A model generated the notes under the pieces. It was not told the origin of the DNA. It ran no database searches and saw only the letters and a program-made list of their open reading frames with translations. The translations under genes were made by a program, and so were the position numbers. DNA of 64,000 nt from contig BJHF01000011.1 in assembly GCA_014191855.1 (NCBI GenBank), forward strand, positions 1 through 64,000. Reading direction: 5' to 3'. The stretch is from Deltaproteobacteria bacterium. GTDB taxonomy: Bacteria; Myxococcota_A; UBA796; SXON01. This document shows positions 17,438 to 26,274 of the stretch, piece by piece (the first letter of the stretch is position 1; each line of letters opens with the position of its first letter).

Positions 17438-19174
17438 ATGTCTGAGGGCGCGCCACGCACCCGCTATTGCAGTCGTTGTCTCACGACCTTTGTGAGCGAC
17501 GGAGAACGCTGCTCGAACCTCGGATGTCGCAGCGCGCGACCCCAGGCGGGGTGGGGTGAGCTGATGGAGGCGGGCGAGCTGATCGACCGCACCTACCGCA
17601 TCCACTCGCGGCTCGCGATCGGCGGCGCGGGCGTGACCTACCTGGCGCGAGAGGTTGGGGCGGAGGAGGAGATTGGGCCGCTTCTGGCCGTGAAGGTGCT
17701 CTACCAGCAGCGGGATCAAGGCCCGTACCTGAAGCGGCTCGCCATCGAGGCGCAGATCCTCCAGGGCCTGAACCACCCGCAGATTGTGGAATGTCGCGGC
17801 TTCGTTCAGCGTGCTGGCCATTCGCCCTACCTGGTCACGAAGTTCGAGGCGGGGGGGTCGTTGCTCGACCACATCCGGCGCGTCGGCTTGCTCCCCCCCC
17901 GGGCGGCGGCTGCGGTGGCGATGCAGGTGTGCGATGCGCTCGCCGTCTCCCATCGGCAAGGGGTCGTTCATCGCGATCTGAAGCCGGAGAACGTCCTTTT
18001 GGAGGCGATCGTCGAGCGCAACGAGGTCCCGCGGATCCGCGTGGCCGACTTCGGGATCGCGAAGGTGTTCGGCGGCGTGGGTGAGCGGCTCACGCGGGTC
18101 GGCGCCTTCATCGGCACCCCGCAGTACGCGGCCCCCGAGCAGTTCGATGGCATGGCCCCCGAGCCGGCCACCGACGTGTACGCCGTGGGTGCGCTGCTGT
18201 ACTTTTGCCTCACCGCGCGCCCCGTGGCCGACTTCATGGCCGAGATCGCGCCGGAAGACCAGCGGGACCACCTCGTGCGCCACCTGCCTCCCAAGCTGCC
18301 GGGCCTGGAGGAGCCGGAGGCGCGCTGGATCGAGGAGTCGCTGGCTGCTGCGATGACGCCCGACCCGGGAGATCGCTGCCCGATCGACATGCTGGCGGAG
18401 CGGTTGCACAGCATCGCCCTGGGCAAAGATCCAGGACGCCCGCACACGCCGTCGCCTCAGCCGCCGATGCAGCGCACCCTCACCCTGCCGCCGGATGCCG
18501 TGGCGCCGATGGCTTCAGGGACCATCAGCAACGACCAGCGCGGGCGGGCCGCACCGTGGGCGCCGAACAACTCGGCGAGCACCAGCGGCTCGGGGCGCCG
18601 GCCCGCCGCCGAGGGGCGAAGCGCGGCTCAGCCCAGCGCTGGCGGTGGAGGCGGCCAGCTCGTAACCGCGGAGGGGCGCGTTTCGATGGGCGGCGCTCCG
18701 GTTTCCCGTACCGATCCCCCGCCACCCTCCAACACCGCGAACGTCGGCGGTCCGGTGCCCACCCTTGACCGGGGCCCGGTGGACAACACGGCGCGGAACA
18801 CCTCCGTGGGGTGCCTTGCGCTCGCGCTGCTGCTCGGCGGCGTCGGGCTCTTGGCTGGAGGCGCTTGGTGGTTGTTCTCGGAAGATCCGGTGGATCTCAC
18901 GGGAAGCGAGACCGACCCCAAGGCCCATGAAGACTGGCAGACCATCGCCTACACGCTGGGCGAGCGCGGCGCTGCGGCCGAGAAAACCTGCGGAAGCCCA
19001 CCATTTCTCGCGATGCAGATCGTCGTGGAGCCGGATGGACGGGTGCGATCCCTGGAGCTGCTCAATTACCCCCACGAGCCCACGCGGCAATGCATCGAAG
19101 CGGCGCTCCAGAAAGAGCGGTTCCCGCGGAAGCAGCAGGGACTCGTGCGGGTGGCGGTGCAGGCGCAGCGCTGA
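17438..19174 (+). CDS. membrane Ser/Thr protein kinase with zinc-ribbon and TonB-like tail
   Basis: A 578-residue Hanks-type kinase. Residues 10-30 form a Cys4 zinc ribbon (YCSRC...CSNLGC). The kinase domain spans about 50-330 with a glycine loop (GGAGVTYLA), the catalytic lysine in LLAVKVLY, the complete HRDLKPEN loop, DFG and a GTPQYAAPEQ activation segment. A long Pro/Ser/Gly linker leads to a transmembrane helix (about 452-475), then an extracytoplasmic domain resembling a TonB C-terminal fold (MQIVVEPDGRVRSLELL). All catalytic residues are present. Targets are unknown. Transcribed away from ald; followed by a terminator region. Confidence 0.9.
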   Translation: MSEGAPRTRYCSRCLTTFVSDGERCSNLGCRSARPQAGWGELMEAGELIDRTYRIHSRLAIGGAGVTYLAREVGAEEEIGPLLAVKVLYQQRDQGPYLKRLAIEAQILQGLNHPQIVECRGFVQRAGHSPYLVTKFEAGGSLLDHIRRVGLLPPRAAAAVAMQVCDALAVSHRQGVVHRDLKPENVLLEAIVERNEVPRIRVADFGIAKVFGGVGERLTRVGAFIGTPQYAAPEQFDGMAPEPATDVYAVGALLYFCLTARPVADFMAEIAPEDQRDHLVRHLPPKLPGLEEPEARWIEESLAAAMTPDPGDRCPIDMLAERLHSIALGKDPGRPHTPSPQPPMQRTLTLPPDAVAPMASGTISNDQRGRAAPWAPNNSASTSGSGRRPAAEGRSAAQPSAGGGGGQLVTAEGRVSMGGAPVSRTDPPPPSNTANVGGPVPTLDRGPVDNTARNTSVGCLALALLLGGVGLLAGGAWWLFSEDPVDLTGSETDPKAHEDWQTIAYTLGERGAAAEKTCGSPPFLAMQIVVEPDGRVRSLELLNYPHEPTRQCIEAALQKERFPRKQQGLVRVAVQAQR

Positions 19175-19206
19175 CCTCCAGCGCGGCGCCTGCGGGCTCG
19201 CGCCAA

Positions 19207-19292
19207 CCAAAAACGAAGAACCCGGACACCCAGACCGCGTGAACGGCCCGAATGTCCGGGTTCCCGGTGCAACAGCCCGCCGAGGCGGGCTG
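19207..19292 (-). terminator. double-hairpin terminator between convergent genes
   Basis: Two inverted repeats lie between convergent genes. CAGCCCGCC/GGCGGGCTG at 19273-19292 has a tight loop, and GAACCCGGACA (19218-19228) pairs with TGTCCGGGTTC (19253-19263). On the minus strand the second stem is followed by a T-rich stretch (complement of AAAAACGAA at 19209-19217), as in an intrinsic terminator for the Ig-like lipoprotein gene; it may also stop the plus-strand kinase. Confidence 0.7.
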
Positions 19293-19300
19293 CGGCGAGA

Positions 19301-19918
19301 CTACTGGGCCGCGGGCGCCGCGTCGGTCGCCGCGACGGCGCCGCCGATGGTCACTTCCGCGGTCGCGGTGAGGGTGCCGGAGGTGGCGGTGATGGTCGCC
19401 TTGCCTTCGGCCTTGCCCGTCACGACGCCGGTAGCCGCGTCGACTTCGGCGATCGCCGCGTCGGACGAGGACCAAGCTACGGTCTGGCCCGCAACCACCG
19501 CATCGTCAGCCTTCACGGTGCCGGTAAGCGCCGCGGTGGCGCCAACGGCCACGGAGGTGGCCGCGTCGTAGCCGGCGATCTCGAGCTTGTTGGGGAGGGC
19601 GACCACGAACTTGTAGGCGGACTTGATCTCGCCGACCTTGGCTTCCACGGTGGCTTCGCCGGCGCCCACGGGGGTGACCTTGGCGCCGTCGAGCTTCGCG
19701 ACGGTGTCGGGCGTGACGGACCAGGAGAGGGCGGGCTGCGGCTCAAGAGCCTTGCCGTCCTTGTCCAGGACCGTGGCCTTGGAGACATCAACCGCGTCCA
19801 TCGTGTTGACGGTGACGGTGGGCTCGCCATCGAACTTGATGCTGGCGGGCTCGGGGGAACAGGCGGTGAGGAGGGTAGCGAGAAGAACGAGCATGGGAAT
19901 CCTCGCGAGGAATCGCAC
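19301..19918 (-). CDS. Ig-like (BIG2) domain lipoprotein
   Basis: A 205-residue predicted lipoprotein. The signal peptide MRFLARIPMLVLLATLLTA ends in a lipobox before Cys20. The mature protein has two bacterial Ig-like group 2 domains, the second ending in the typical 'SSSDAAIAEVDAATGVVTGKAEGKATITA'-type pattern split over residues 150-180. The tail is Ala-rich. Likely surface or periplasmic structural/adhesive role. Start is GTG 19918, which gives the arginine-containing n-region. Monocistronic, with a terminator just downstream. Confidence 0.82.
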   Translation of the reverse strand: MRFLARIPMLVLLATLLTACSPEPASIKFDGEPTVTVNTMDAVDVSKATVLDKDGKALEPQPALSWSVTPDTVAKLDGAKVTPVGAGEATVEAKVGEIKSAYKFVVALPNKLEIAGYDAATSVAVGATAALTGTVKADDAVVAGQTVAWSSSDAAIAEVDAATGVVTGKAEGKATITATSGTLTATAEVTIGGAVAATDAAPAAQ

Positions 19919-20004
19919 CTCGCATGGGCTGGGCGAACGCCAGTCCTGGCCTGAGACGGGGGGACGCGGAAGCGGAGCCTCTCCCGGGGGCGCCGCGGTT
20001 CTAC

Positions 20005-20047
20005 TCTTTTGGAAACATTTTGCAAGAGCGAATTGTGAGATTTTGTG
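20005..20047. promoter_or_regulatory. A/T-rich patch, probable promoter region
   Basis: Bases 20005-20047 are unusually A/T-rich for this window (runs of T4 and A3), within the 179-bp gap between the divergent Ig-like lipoprotein and kinase genes. Hexamers such as TTGGAA and TTGCAA occur, but no convincing -35/-10 pair stands out. Confidence 0.3.
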
Positions 20048-20097
20048 ACGTGCGTGCCGTCCGGGGCGCAGATTCGTCCCAACCGCCGCCGTGGGCT

Positions 20098-21726
20098 ATG
20101 CAGCCACCGTCCATGGCCGCTGACGCCGCGTCCGTTCCCCGCCGCTTTGGAAAGTACCAGATCCTCGATCGGATCGCCGTGGGCGGGATGGCGGAGATCT
20201 TCCGGGCTCGCCTCGATGGCATCGGCGGCTTCCAGCGCTCCTTCGCGATCAAGCGGATCGCGCCACATCTGAGCACCAACCACGAGTTTGTCGAAATGCT
20301 GGTCGACGAAGCGAAGGTTGCCGGGCTGCTCTCGCACGCGAACATCGTGCAGATCCTGGACCTCGGCAACGTGGACCAGCAGTTCTACATCGCCATGGAG
20401 TATGTGAACGGGCGCGATCTGCGCCAGGTGCTCTCGCGCTGCACCGACAAGAGCATCACGCTCCCCGTGCCGCACGCGGTGTTCGTGCTCATCGAGATGC
20501 TGAAAGGCTTGGAGTACGCCCATAATCGCCAGGTGATGCGCGGTGGGAAGCCCGTGCCGCTCAACATCGTGCATCGCGACATCTCCCCGGGGAACGTGCT
20601 CGTGAGCTTCCAGGGCGAGGTGAAGCTCACCGACTTCGGCATCGCGAAGGCCTCGGTGAAGGCGCTGGAGACGATGTCGGGCGTCGTAAAGGGGCGCTTC
20701 GACTACATGAGTCCGGAGCAGGCGAGCGGTGCCGCGGTGGATCAGCGCAGCGATCTTTACTCGGCGGGTGTGCTTTTTTACGAAGTGCTCACGGGGCGCC
20801 ACCCGTTTCGGCAGGTGGGCGAGCTGGCCACGCTGGAGGCGGTTCGCCGCGGGGTGTTCGTGCCGCCGAGCCAGGTGAACCCGGACGTTCCCTACTCGCT
20901 CGACCTCGTGGTGGAGCAGGCCCTCCGCGTTCGCCCGGAGGAGCGCCATCAGTCGGCCGCCGCCTTCAAGGAGACCCTCGACCGTTTTTTTCACGACAGC
21001 GGCTTCATTTTTTCGGCTTCGACCCTGGCTGCGTTCCTGCGCGGGCTGTTCCCCGAAGCCGTCGCCGCCGAGCGCCGCCCGCCGGGGGAGGCGCCGACGC
21101 GCCCGCTCGAACCGGAGGACCTTGAGCTGGAGGACGACGAACCCAGCTCACATGGCGCCCGGCCATCGCCGCTGCCGCGTCGTCAGGCGGATGCCTCCGG
21201 CCCGAGCGTGACCACCCGTGCCGTGACCGCGAACGCAGACGCGAGCTCGCCGGGATCCTCCACCGCCCTCTCGACGGTGCGCCCCCTTCCGATGGGCGCC
21301 CTTCCTCCGGCGAGCGGCGAAGATTCCACCCTGATCCGCTCGCCCCGCGGGCCGCGCGCCTTCACCCTGGCTGCCGCGCCCGAGGAGAACCCCTTTGGCG
21401 AGGTGAACACCGTGATTCGTCCCCCGCAGGCGGGTGGCGGAGAGGGTGTGGACACGGTGCGCCTGGCCATGGGTTCGCAGCTCGCGGAGCCCGGCGCAGC
21501 GCCCGGCGCCCCGGCGGCCAGCCCCGCCGTTGCTGCGGCCGCCGCCCCGGCTCGTCGTCCGGCGCGGCAGGGGCCTTCGCGCGTGGGCGTGCAGGTGCAC
21601 GCCGCGTGGGCCCTCGTCTGTTTCGCGGCTGCTGTCGCGGCTTTTGTCCTTGGCCTCCTCGTGGGGAGTCGTATGCATCACGTAGCCGCGCCCGCGCCCG
21701 CCGCGGCAGCCCTCCCGGAGAAGTGA
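20098..21726 (+). CDS. membrane-anchored Ser/Thr protein kinase
   Basis: A 542-residue Hanks-type kinase of the myxobacterial type. The kinase domain is at about residues 18-290: GKYQILDRIAVGGMAEIF loop, FAIKRI lysine, the HRDISPGNVLVS loop (Ser-Pro where most kinases have Leu-Lys-Pro), DFGIAK and YMSPEQ. A disordered Pro/Ala/Ser linker follows, then one transmembrane helix near residues 507-530 and a short tail, so the kinase faces the cytoplasm. ATG 20098 is preferred; ATG 20113 is possible, and the frame upstream is open but non-coding in character. The prenyltransferase gene begins two bases after its stop. Confidence 0.9.
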   Translation: MQPPSMAADAASVPRRFGKYQILDRIAVGGMAEIFRARLDGIGGFQRSFAIKRIAPHLSTNHEFVEMLVDEAKVAGLLSHANIVQILDLGNVDQQFYIAMEYVNGRDLRQVLSRCTDKSITLPVPHAVFVLIEMLKGLEYAHNRQVMRGGKPVPLNIVHRDISPGNVLVSFQGEVKLTDFGIAKASVKALETMSGVVKGRFDYMSPEQASGAAVDQRSDLYSAGVLFYEVLTGRHPFRQVGELATLEAVRRGVFVPPSQVNPDVPYSLDLVVEQALRVRPEERHQSAAAFKETLDRFFHDSGFIFSASTLAAFLRGLFPEAVAAERRPPGEAPTRPLEPEDLELEDDEPSSHGARPSPLPRRQADASGPSVTTRAVTANADASSPGSSTALSTVRPLPMGALPPASGEDSTLIRSPRGPRAFTLAAAPEENPFGEVNTVIRPPQAGGGEGVDTVRLAMGSQLAEPGAAPGAPAASPAVAAAAAPARRPARQGPSRVGVQVHAAWALVCFAAAVAAFVLGLLVGSRMHHVAAPAPAAAALPEK

Positions 21727-21727
21727 G

Positions 21728-22630
21728 TTGGAAGCCCCCTCGCCACGCCGCTCGTCGCCCCTCGCCATCCTCGTCGCCATGCGGCCGAAACAATGGACCA
21801 AGAACGGACTGTTGTTCGCCGCGCTCGTCTTCTCCTCCCGCTTCTTCTCCCCGCCCGACGTTGCCCGTGCCGGCCTGGCCTTCGTGGTGTTCTGCCTCTT
21901 GAGCAGCACCGGCTACGTGTACAACGACCTTCGCGACGTCGACTCCGACCGTCGGCACCCGAAAAAGCGGCTCCGGCCGCTCGCGGCCGGCGAGGTGAGC
22001 GTCAGTGGCGCCTGGGCGCTCATGGCCGTGTCTACCGTTGGCGCGTTGGCCCTCGCGTGGCAGCTCGGCCCTTGGTTTGTGGTGGTTGCGCTTTGTTACT
22101 TCCTCACCACGCTGTCGTACTCGCTGCTCTTCAAGCACCACGTGATCCTCGACGTGATGATGCTTGCGGCCTGCTACATCTGGCGAGCAGCCGCCGGCGC
22201 CGTGGCCATTGACGTGAAGATCAGCGCATGGCTCCTGGTGTGCACGGCATTCGGCGCCTTGTTCCTTGGCTTCAACAAGCGGCGTGGCGAGATCCTGCTG
22301 CTCGAGGGCAAGGTCGGCGGCACGCGCAAAAGCCTCGCCCACTACAGCCCGAGCATGCTGCAGGAGTTCCAGGCGATCACCACGAGCGGTACGATCATCA
22401 GCTACGCGGTGTACACCGTACAGTCGCCGAACCCGTGGCTCGGGCTCACGTTGCCCTACGTCGTCTACGGCGTATTTCGCTACATCTACCTGATCGATCA
22501 GAAAGGCGAGGGCGCAGCCCCCGACGAGACGCTGCTCCGCGATCGCCCCATCCAGGTGACGTTGCTCCTGTTTCTTGCCACCGCCGTGGCGGTGCTGCTG
22601 CTCGGCCCCACCGTTACGGTTCGAGGGTAA
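21728..22630 (+). CDS. UbiA-family prenyltransferase, DPPR-synthase-like
   Basis: A 300-residue polytopic UbiA protein (about eight to nine helices). The motifs MRPKQWTKN, the metal-binding NDLRDVDSD and RPLAAGEVS match the decaprenyl-phosphate phosphoribosyltransferase subgroup, which moves 5-phosphoribosyl pyrophosphate onto polyprenyl phosphate as first step to decaprenyl-phosphoryl-arabinose. The lipid and sugar used here are inferred. Start TTG 21728, two bases after the kinase stop, with GGAG at 21717-21720; ATG 21779 would start just at RPKQW. Tail-to-tail overlap of 17 bases with the next gene. Confidence 0.85.
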   Translation: MEAPSPRRSSPLAILVAMRPKQWTKNGLLFAALVFSSRFFSPPDVARAGLAFVVFCLLSSTGYVYNDLRDVDSDRRHPKKRLRPLAAGEVSVSGAWALMAVSTVGALALAWQLGPWFVVVALCYFLTTLSYSLLFKHHVILDVMMLAACYIWRAAAGAVAIDVKISAWLLVCTAFGALFLGFNKRRGEILLLEGKVGGTRKSLAHYSPSMLQEFQAITTSGTIISYAVYTVQSPNPWLGLTLPYVVYGVFRYIYLIDQKGEGAAPDETLLRDRPIQVTLLLFLATAVAVLLLGPTVTVRG

Positions 22631-23744
22631 GCGATCCTGCCGGAACGCCGCGAAACAGCGGCGCAGTGCTGAGCAGGTCGGCGTCTGAGCCTGCGTCGTG
22701 GTCGCGATACATCACCGCGAACGGCACCTCGCGCCCGGAACGCAAAACGGATGGCCGCTCGTGGCAAAGCTCAAAACGCCAGCCGAACGGCTCTTTGGTC
22801 AGGGCGGCGCGGCCGTCCGCCAGCTCCGGATCGAGCGGGGCGAGCAGCCAGCGCTCGCGGCCGATGGCGATGGTGAACAGGTCCTCCGGCGTGAGGGCGT
22901 CATCACGCAGTCGCCCGGCGAAACACACGTCGGCATCCGACCAGCGCACGGCAACGCTGAAGCTCGCGTCTTCGGGGCCGAACCAAGCGGTTCGCACCGC
23001 CGCCTGCCAGGGTGACTCGACCACCGCGGGCTCCTCGGCGAGCCACTCCTCTAGCTTTCCGTCTACTTCGACGTCGCCAAAGTGAGCCTCCAACGAGCTT
23101 CGTCCGCGGAATGTGCGGTCGAGGTACTCGCGAACGGTCGTGCTCGGTGCCTCGTTGTACCAGCGCACGCCCAGCAGATCCGTCACCCGGGTGGCCACGA
23201 CGTCCCCCGGCGTGTCTTCGGCCTGGTGCGCGTGGTGGAACCGGAGCGTTCCATTCTCCAGCTCCAGCCGGAAGCCCGATCCCGGGCCCGGCTGCTCAAG
23301 GACAATCTCGGGGATGCCCGCCGGATCTTCTGCGCAGGCGCCGGTGTCCAGTGCGCAGCGCCAGCCTGTCGAGCCGTCGCGATCGTAGAACCAAGCGGCG
23401 TGGTCCTCCAGACGAGCGGGGTGCACGCTCACGGCGGCCGGAAGCGCGAATGCGACGCGGGCGCCGCCGATGCGCTCGATCAGCGACCACGACCTCATCC
23501 CGGGGTCGCCCGGCTCAATCGCGAAGATGGCGTGCTGGCCCGGAAGCTCCAGGCCGCTGGCGATTCTCGCATCCACGTGCCCGTTGAGGTTGGGCTGAAC
23601 GTCGAAGAACACCGTGAGTGGCTCGCCGCGGGAGGTGAGGGCCACCGCCACCGCACGGGGCAGCGGGTGTTCGCTCGGCTCGGATGCGTCGACGCAGCCG
23701 GCCAGGGCAAACGGAGCGAGGCTCAGGAGTGAACGGCGCTCCAC
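22614..23744 (-). CDS. lipoprotein with CBM9-like domain
   Basis: A 376-residue predicted lipoprotein (VERRSLLSLAPFALAG|C). Residues about 215-350 resemble the CBM9-like/DOMON-type beta sandwich often seen in cytochrome- or sugar-binding proteins: DGKLEEWLAEEPAVVES, SVAVRWSDADVCFAG and FTIAIG. The N-terminal part is unassigned. GTG 23744 is the start, overlapping the upstream peroxiredoxin-like gene by 22 bases. Last gene of the TonB-ExbBD transcript, which hints that it handles a ligand or cofactor at the outer membrane; that is inference. Confidence 0.72.
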   Translation of the reverse strand: MERRSLLSLAPFALAGCVDASEPSEHPLPRAVAVALTSRGEPLTVFFDVQPNLNGHVDARIASGLELPGQHAIFAIEPGDPGMRSWSLIERIGGARVAFALPAAVSVHPARLEDHAAWFYDRDGSTGWRCALDTGACAEDPAGIPEIVLEQPGPGSGFRLELENGTLRFHHAHQAEDTPGDVVATRVTDLLGVRWYNEAPSTTVREYLDRTFRGRSSLEAHFGDVEVDGKLEEWLAEEPAVVESPWQAAVRTAWFGPEDASFSVAVRWSDADVCFAGRLRDDALTPEDLFTIAIGRERWLLAPLDPELADGRAALTKEPFGWRFELCHERPSVLRSGREVPFAVMYRDHDAGSDADLLSTAPLFRGVPAGSLTLEP

Positions 23745-24262
23745 GCCGCCTCCGCATCCACGCGATCGGCGAGAGAACGCCCGTACCAGGCCCAACGCAC
23801 GCGCCCATCCGCCCCCACCACGAACGCGGCCGGGAGCTGGTTGTCGTGGGCCTCAGGGAGCGGCTGGCCGTTGCGGATGACGCTCAGCGCGCGCCGCAGC
23901 AACTTCGGTTGTGCCCGGAGCAACGTGGCATCCAGCCCCTTCGCCAGCCCAACGCCCCAGGAGGCGAAGGCCTCCCCCGTGTCGTCGACGAGCACCGGAA
24001 ACAGCACGTGGTGGCGCGGCACGAAGTCGCGCGCGGCCTCCAGGGGCGAGCGCGTAACGCCCACGAGGCCGCCGGCTTCGGCGTCGATCCGCGGCCAGAT
24101 CGTCGTGAGTCGGGCGAGGTTGTCGAGGCTGGCCGCCGCGGAAAGGGGCCCGAGAAACGCGACGACGACGGCGCCGCGTGCGCGCGCGCGGTCGAGCTGA
24201 AAGGGGCGACCAAACACCGGTTGACCGAATAGCGGCGGCGCATTGGCGCCGACCGTGATCAC
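23723..24262 (-). CDS. peroxiredoxin-like protein lacking cysteines
   Basis: A 179-residue AhpC/TSA-type thioredoxin fold: VGANAPPLFGQPVFG start, VVVAFLGPLSAAAS where peroxiredoxins have the 'PxxxTxxC' active site, FPVLVDDTGEAFASWGV and PAAFVVGADGRVRWAWYG. There is no cysteine in the protein, so the peroxidatic mechanism is impossible as written. GTG 24262 overlaps the upstream haemoglobin stop as GTGA. It may be a structural or sensing relative. Co-transcribed with ExbB/ExbD and truncated haemoglobin. Confidence 0.75.
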   Translation of the reverse strand: MITVGANAPPLFGQPVFGRPFQLDRARARGAVVVAFLGPLSAAASLDNLARLTTIWPRIDAEAGGLVGVTRSPLEAARDFVPRHHVLFPVLVDDTGEAFASWGVGLAKGLDATLLRAQPKLLRRALSVIRNGQPLPEAHDNQLPAAFVVGADGRVRWAWYGRSLADRVDAEAAWSAVHS

Positions 24263-24636
24263 GGATCCCCCGGGGTGCAGTCTGTGCCGTCCGTCATCGC
24301 CGCCTGCAGCCGAAGCTGTTCGCCGAGCCAAACCTCCTCCACGTCGGCTGGCACGCCTGCGGCCTGAAGTTGGCCCCGAAGCAGCGCGAGGCGACGCCGG
24401 AATTGACCGGCGTTGATCCGCAACCCACGATGGGTCGGCACGATCGGCTTGCCGGTGTAGGGGGTGCCGGCGCCCAAAGAGGCGGCGGCGTGTTCGTATT
24501 CGTGCAGCTTGATCCTCTCGAGATCGCGGCCGGCAAAGAAGAAGCCGATCACGAAGTCGCCGGCCATGCGGTCGACGAACCCATCCACGATAGCCCGCAC
24601 TGCGGGCTCACCGCCAGCGCGGATGAACGGGCTCAA
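24259..24636 (-). CDS. truncated haemoglobin
   Basis: A 125-residue truncated haemoglobin, probably group I. Recognisable are the A/B helix FVDRMAGDFVIGFFFAGRDLERIKLHEYEH, the Gly-rich AAASLGAGTPYTGKP, the proximal histidine in THRGLRI (near residue 69) and the C-terminal helix pair. It should bind haem and oxygen or NO. Its ATG overlaps the upstream exbD stop (ATGA), and the Cys-less peroxiredoxin gene overlaps its own stop, so it is translated as part of the TonB-system operon, an uncommon context. Confidence 0.82.
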   Translation of the reverse strand: MSPFIRAGGEPAVRAIVDGFVDRMAGDFVIGFFFAGRDLERIKLHEYEHAAASLGAGTPYTGKPIVPTHRGLRINAGQFRRRLALLRGQLQAAGVPADVEEVWLGEQLRLQAAMTDGTDCTPGDP

Positions 24637-25133
24637 GGGGCGGCCGGCGCCACGGGTGCAGGCGGTGCGCCCAGCATCTGGAGCTGCTCCGGCGTGAGCT
24701 GAGCGGGGCCCTCGTCCTTGAGGTCGGCGAAGCCCACGCGCGCTGCGCCGGCTTCCCGGGAGAGATCCACCACGTGAACAACCATGTCGTAGGTTGCGTC
24801 GGGGTGGGCATCGATAAACACGTTCTTCTTCTCTTTTGTGCGGCCGAGCAGCTGCCGTTTCAGATCAATTGCCAGCGTGGCTTCGTCGGTCGGCTTCAGG
24901 TTCAGCGCCAGCGTATTGTCCTTGTAGATGGCCACCATGAGCTGCGCTTCGGGGGGCGGCTGATCCTGCACCGGCGGGTCGTCGACCGGGGGCAGCTCCG
25001 TCGCCATCTTCTGCACGGTGATGGGCGTGAGCACCATGAAGATGATCAGCAGCACCAGCACGATGTCGATGAGCGGGGTGACGTTGATCTCGTCCATCCC
25101 GCCCTGGCCGCCGCCGCCAACCTTCGCGCCCAT
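24633..25133 (-). CDS. exbD: ExbD/TolR biopolymer transport protein
   Basis: A 166-residue ExbD/TolR protein: short cytoplasmic N-terminus, DEINVTPLIDIVLVLLIIFMV helix carrying the conserved aspartate used for proton-driven force, then a periplasmic domain with a Pro-rich linker and a Pro/Ala tail. Partners are the ExbB and TonB-like genes upstream. It shares the MGAKVGG...G start with the second ExbD gene, so the pair arose by duplication. Confidence 0.93.
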   Translation of the reverse strand: MGAKVGGGGQGGMDEINVTPLIDIVLVLLIIFMVLTPITVQKMATELPPVDDPPVQDQPPPEAQLMVAIYKDNTLALNLKPTDEATLAIDLKRQLLGRTKEKKNVFIDAHPDATYDMVVHVVDLSREAGAARVGFADLKDEGPAQLTPEQLQMLGAPPAPVAPAAP

Positions 25134-25135
25134 GA

Positions 25136-25561
25136 CTACTTGTCCCCTTCGTCTTTGACTTTTTCGGTGGCCAACAGCATCGTGTCGGTGCCGGGCACGC
25201 CCTCGTGGATGAGATCCATCACCTCACGAACCTGCCGGTAGGTGGCGGCCTTGTCGCCCTTGAGCACGAGCGCGCGGTTGGCCCGCTGCGAGTCGATGGA
25301 GGCCACCAGGGTTTCTTTGGTGACCTCGGTCTTGTCCACCCAGATCGAGCCATCCCCCTTCACGCCCACCACGAGGTTCTGCCCCATGTCCTTCTCTTCC
25401 TGGGCGGTCTTGGCCTTGGGCAGCTTCACGTCTACGCCGGAGCTGAGCATCGGCGTAACGACCATGAAGATGATCAGGAGGACGAGCACAACGTCGACGA
25501 GCGGCGTGACGTTGATGTCCGCCATCGCGCCGCCTTTTTTCCCTCCGACCTTCGCGCCCAT
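25136..25561 (-). CDS. exbD: ExbD/TolR biopolymer transport protein, second copy
   Basis: A 141-residue ExbD/TolR paralogue with ADINVTPLVDVVLVLLIIFMVVTPM (conserved Asp in the single membrane helix) and a compact periplasmic domain. It lies between exbB and the other exbD; the downstream ATG is two bases beyond its stop. Two different ExbD proteins with one ExbB are common in Myxococcota, suggesting a hetero-oligomeric stator. Confidence 0.93.
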   Translation of the reverse strand: MGAKVGGKKGGAMADINVTPLVDVVLVLLIIFMVVTPMLSSGVDVKLPKAKTAQEEKDMGQNLVVGVKGDGSIWVDKTEVTKETLVASIDSQRANRALVLKGDKAATYRQVREVMDLIHEGVPGTDTMLLATEKVKDEGDK

Positions 25562-25579
25562 GATGCTCGCTCCTCCCGG

Positions 25580-26263
25580 CTACTGGGCCGCGCCGGCTTC
25601 GGAGCGACGGAGGCTGTCCTTCTCCAGCCAGTCGAGCAGCTCCGCAGAGGCGACGTGCACATCCTTGGTGATGTCGTCGATCACGGCGTTGAAGTAGTTG
25701 TAGATCCAGATCGCGATGATCGCGACCGTGATCCCGACGGCCGTGGACACCAGCGCTTCGGCGATGCCGCCGGAGATGGACGTGAGATCCCCGCCCCCCG
25801 ACTCGGCCATCATGCCGAACGCGTTGATGATGCCGAAGATGGTGCCGACGAGGCCCACGAACGGCGCGGTGGACCCGCTGGTCGCGAGCACGTTCATGCC
25901 CTTGCGCAGCGCCGCCGTTTCTTCGGTGCTCACGGTTTCGAGGGCGCGCTTGGCCGCCGCGATCCCGTGGTGATCGGAGCGGGCCGAGTACTCACGCAGC
26001 GCAGAGCCCAGGATCGCCGCCAGGTACGCCTTCTTGTAGGCCTCGCTCATCACGAGCTTGAGGGCGCCCGCCACGTCTCCGCTTTTGAGCGGCGCCCCGA
26101 TCGCGCCGGCCAGTGCCCGGGACTGCCCGCGGGCGGCGACGAAGAAGAGCACGCGCTCGGAGGCCACGTACACGCACCACACCAGCATGAGCAGCATGGT
26201 GATGAGTACAGAGCGCGCCGGGAGGCCCATTGAGGCCCAGAGGCCCGGGAGTGAAAGATCCAT
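25580..26263 (-). CDS. exbB: ExbB/TolQ/MotA-family proton channel
   Basis: A 227-residue ExbB/TolQ protein with three membrane segments: about 12-34, and the conserved pair in the C-terminal half (ATSGSTAPFVGLVGTIFGIINAF and the ISGGIAEALVSTAVGITVAI helix with the polar Thr/Ser residues). With the ExbD proteins it forms the proton-driven stator energising the TonB-like protein encoded upstream. Start ATG 26263 gives the family N-terminus; the TonB-like stop is 11 bases upstream. Confidence 0.93.
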   Translation of the reverse strand: MDLSLPGLWASMGLPARSVLITMLLMLVWCVYVASERVLFFVAARGQSRALAGAIGAPLKSGDVAGALKLVMSEAYKKAYLAAILGSALREYSARSDHHGIAAAKRALETVSTEETAALRKGMNVLATSGSTAPFVGLVGTIFGIINAFGMMAESGGGDLTSISGGIAEALVSTAVGITVAIIAIWIYNYFNAVIDDITKDVHVASAELLDWLEKDSLRRSEAGAAQ

Positions 26264-26274
26264 GGTGGGTCGTC

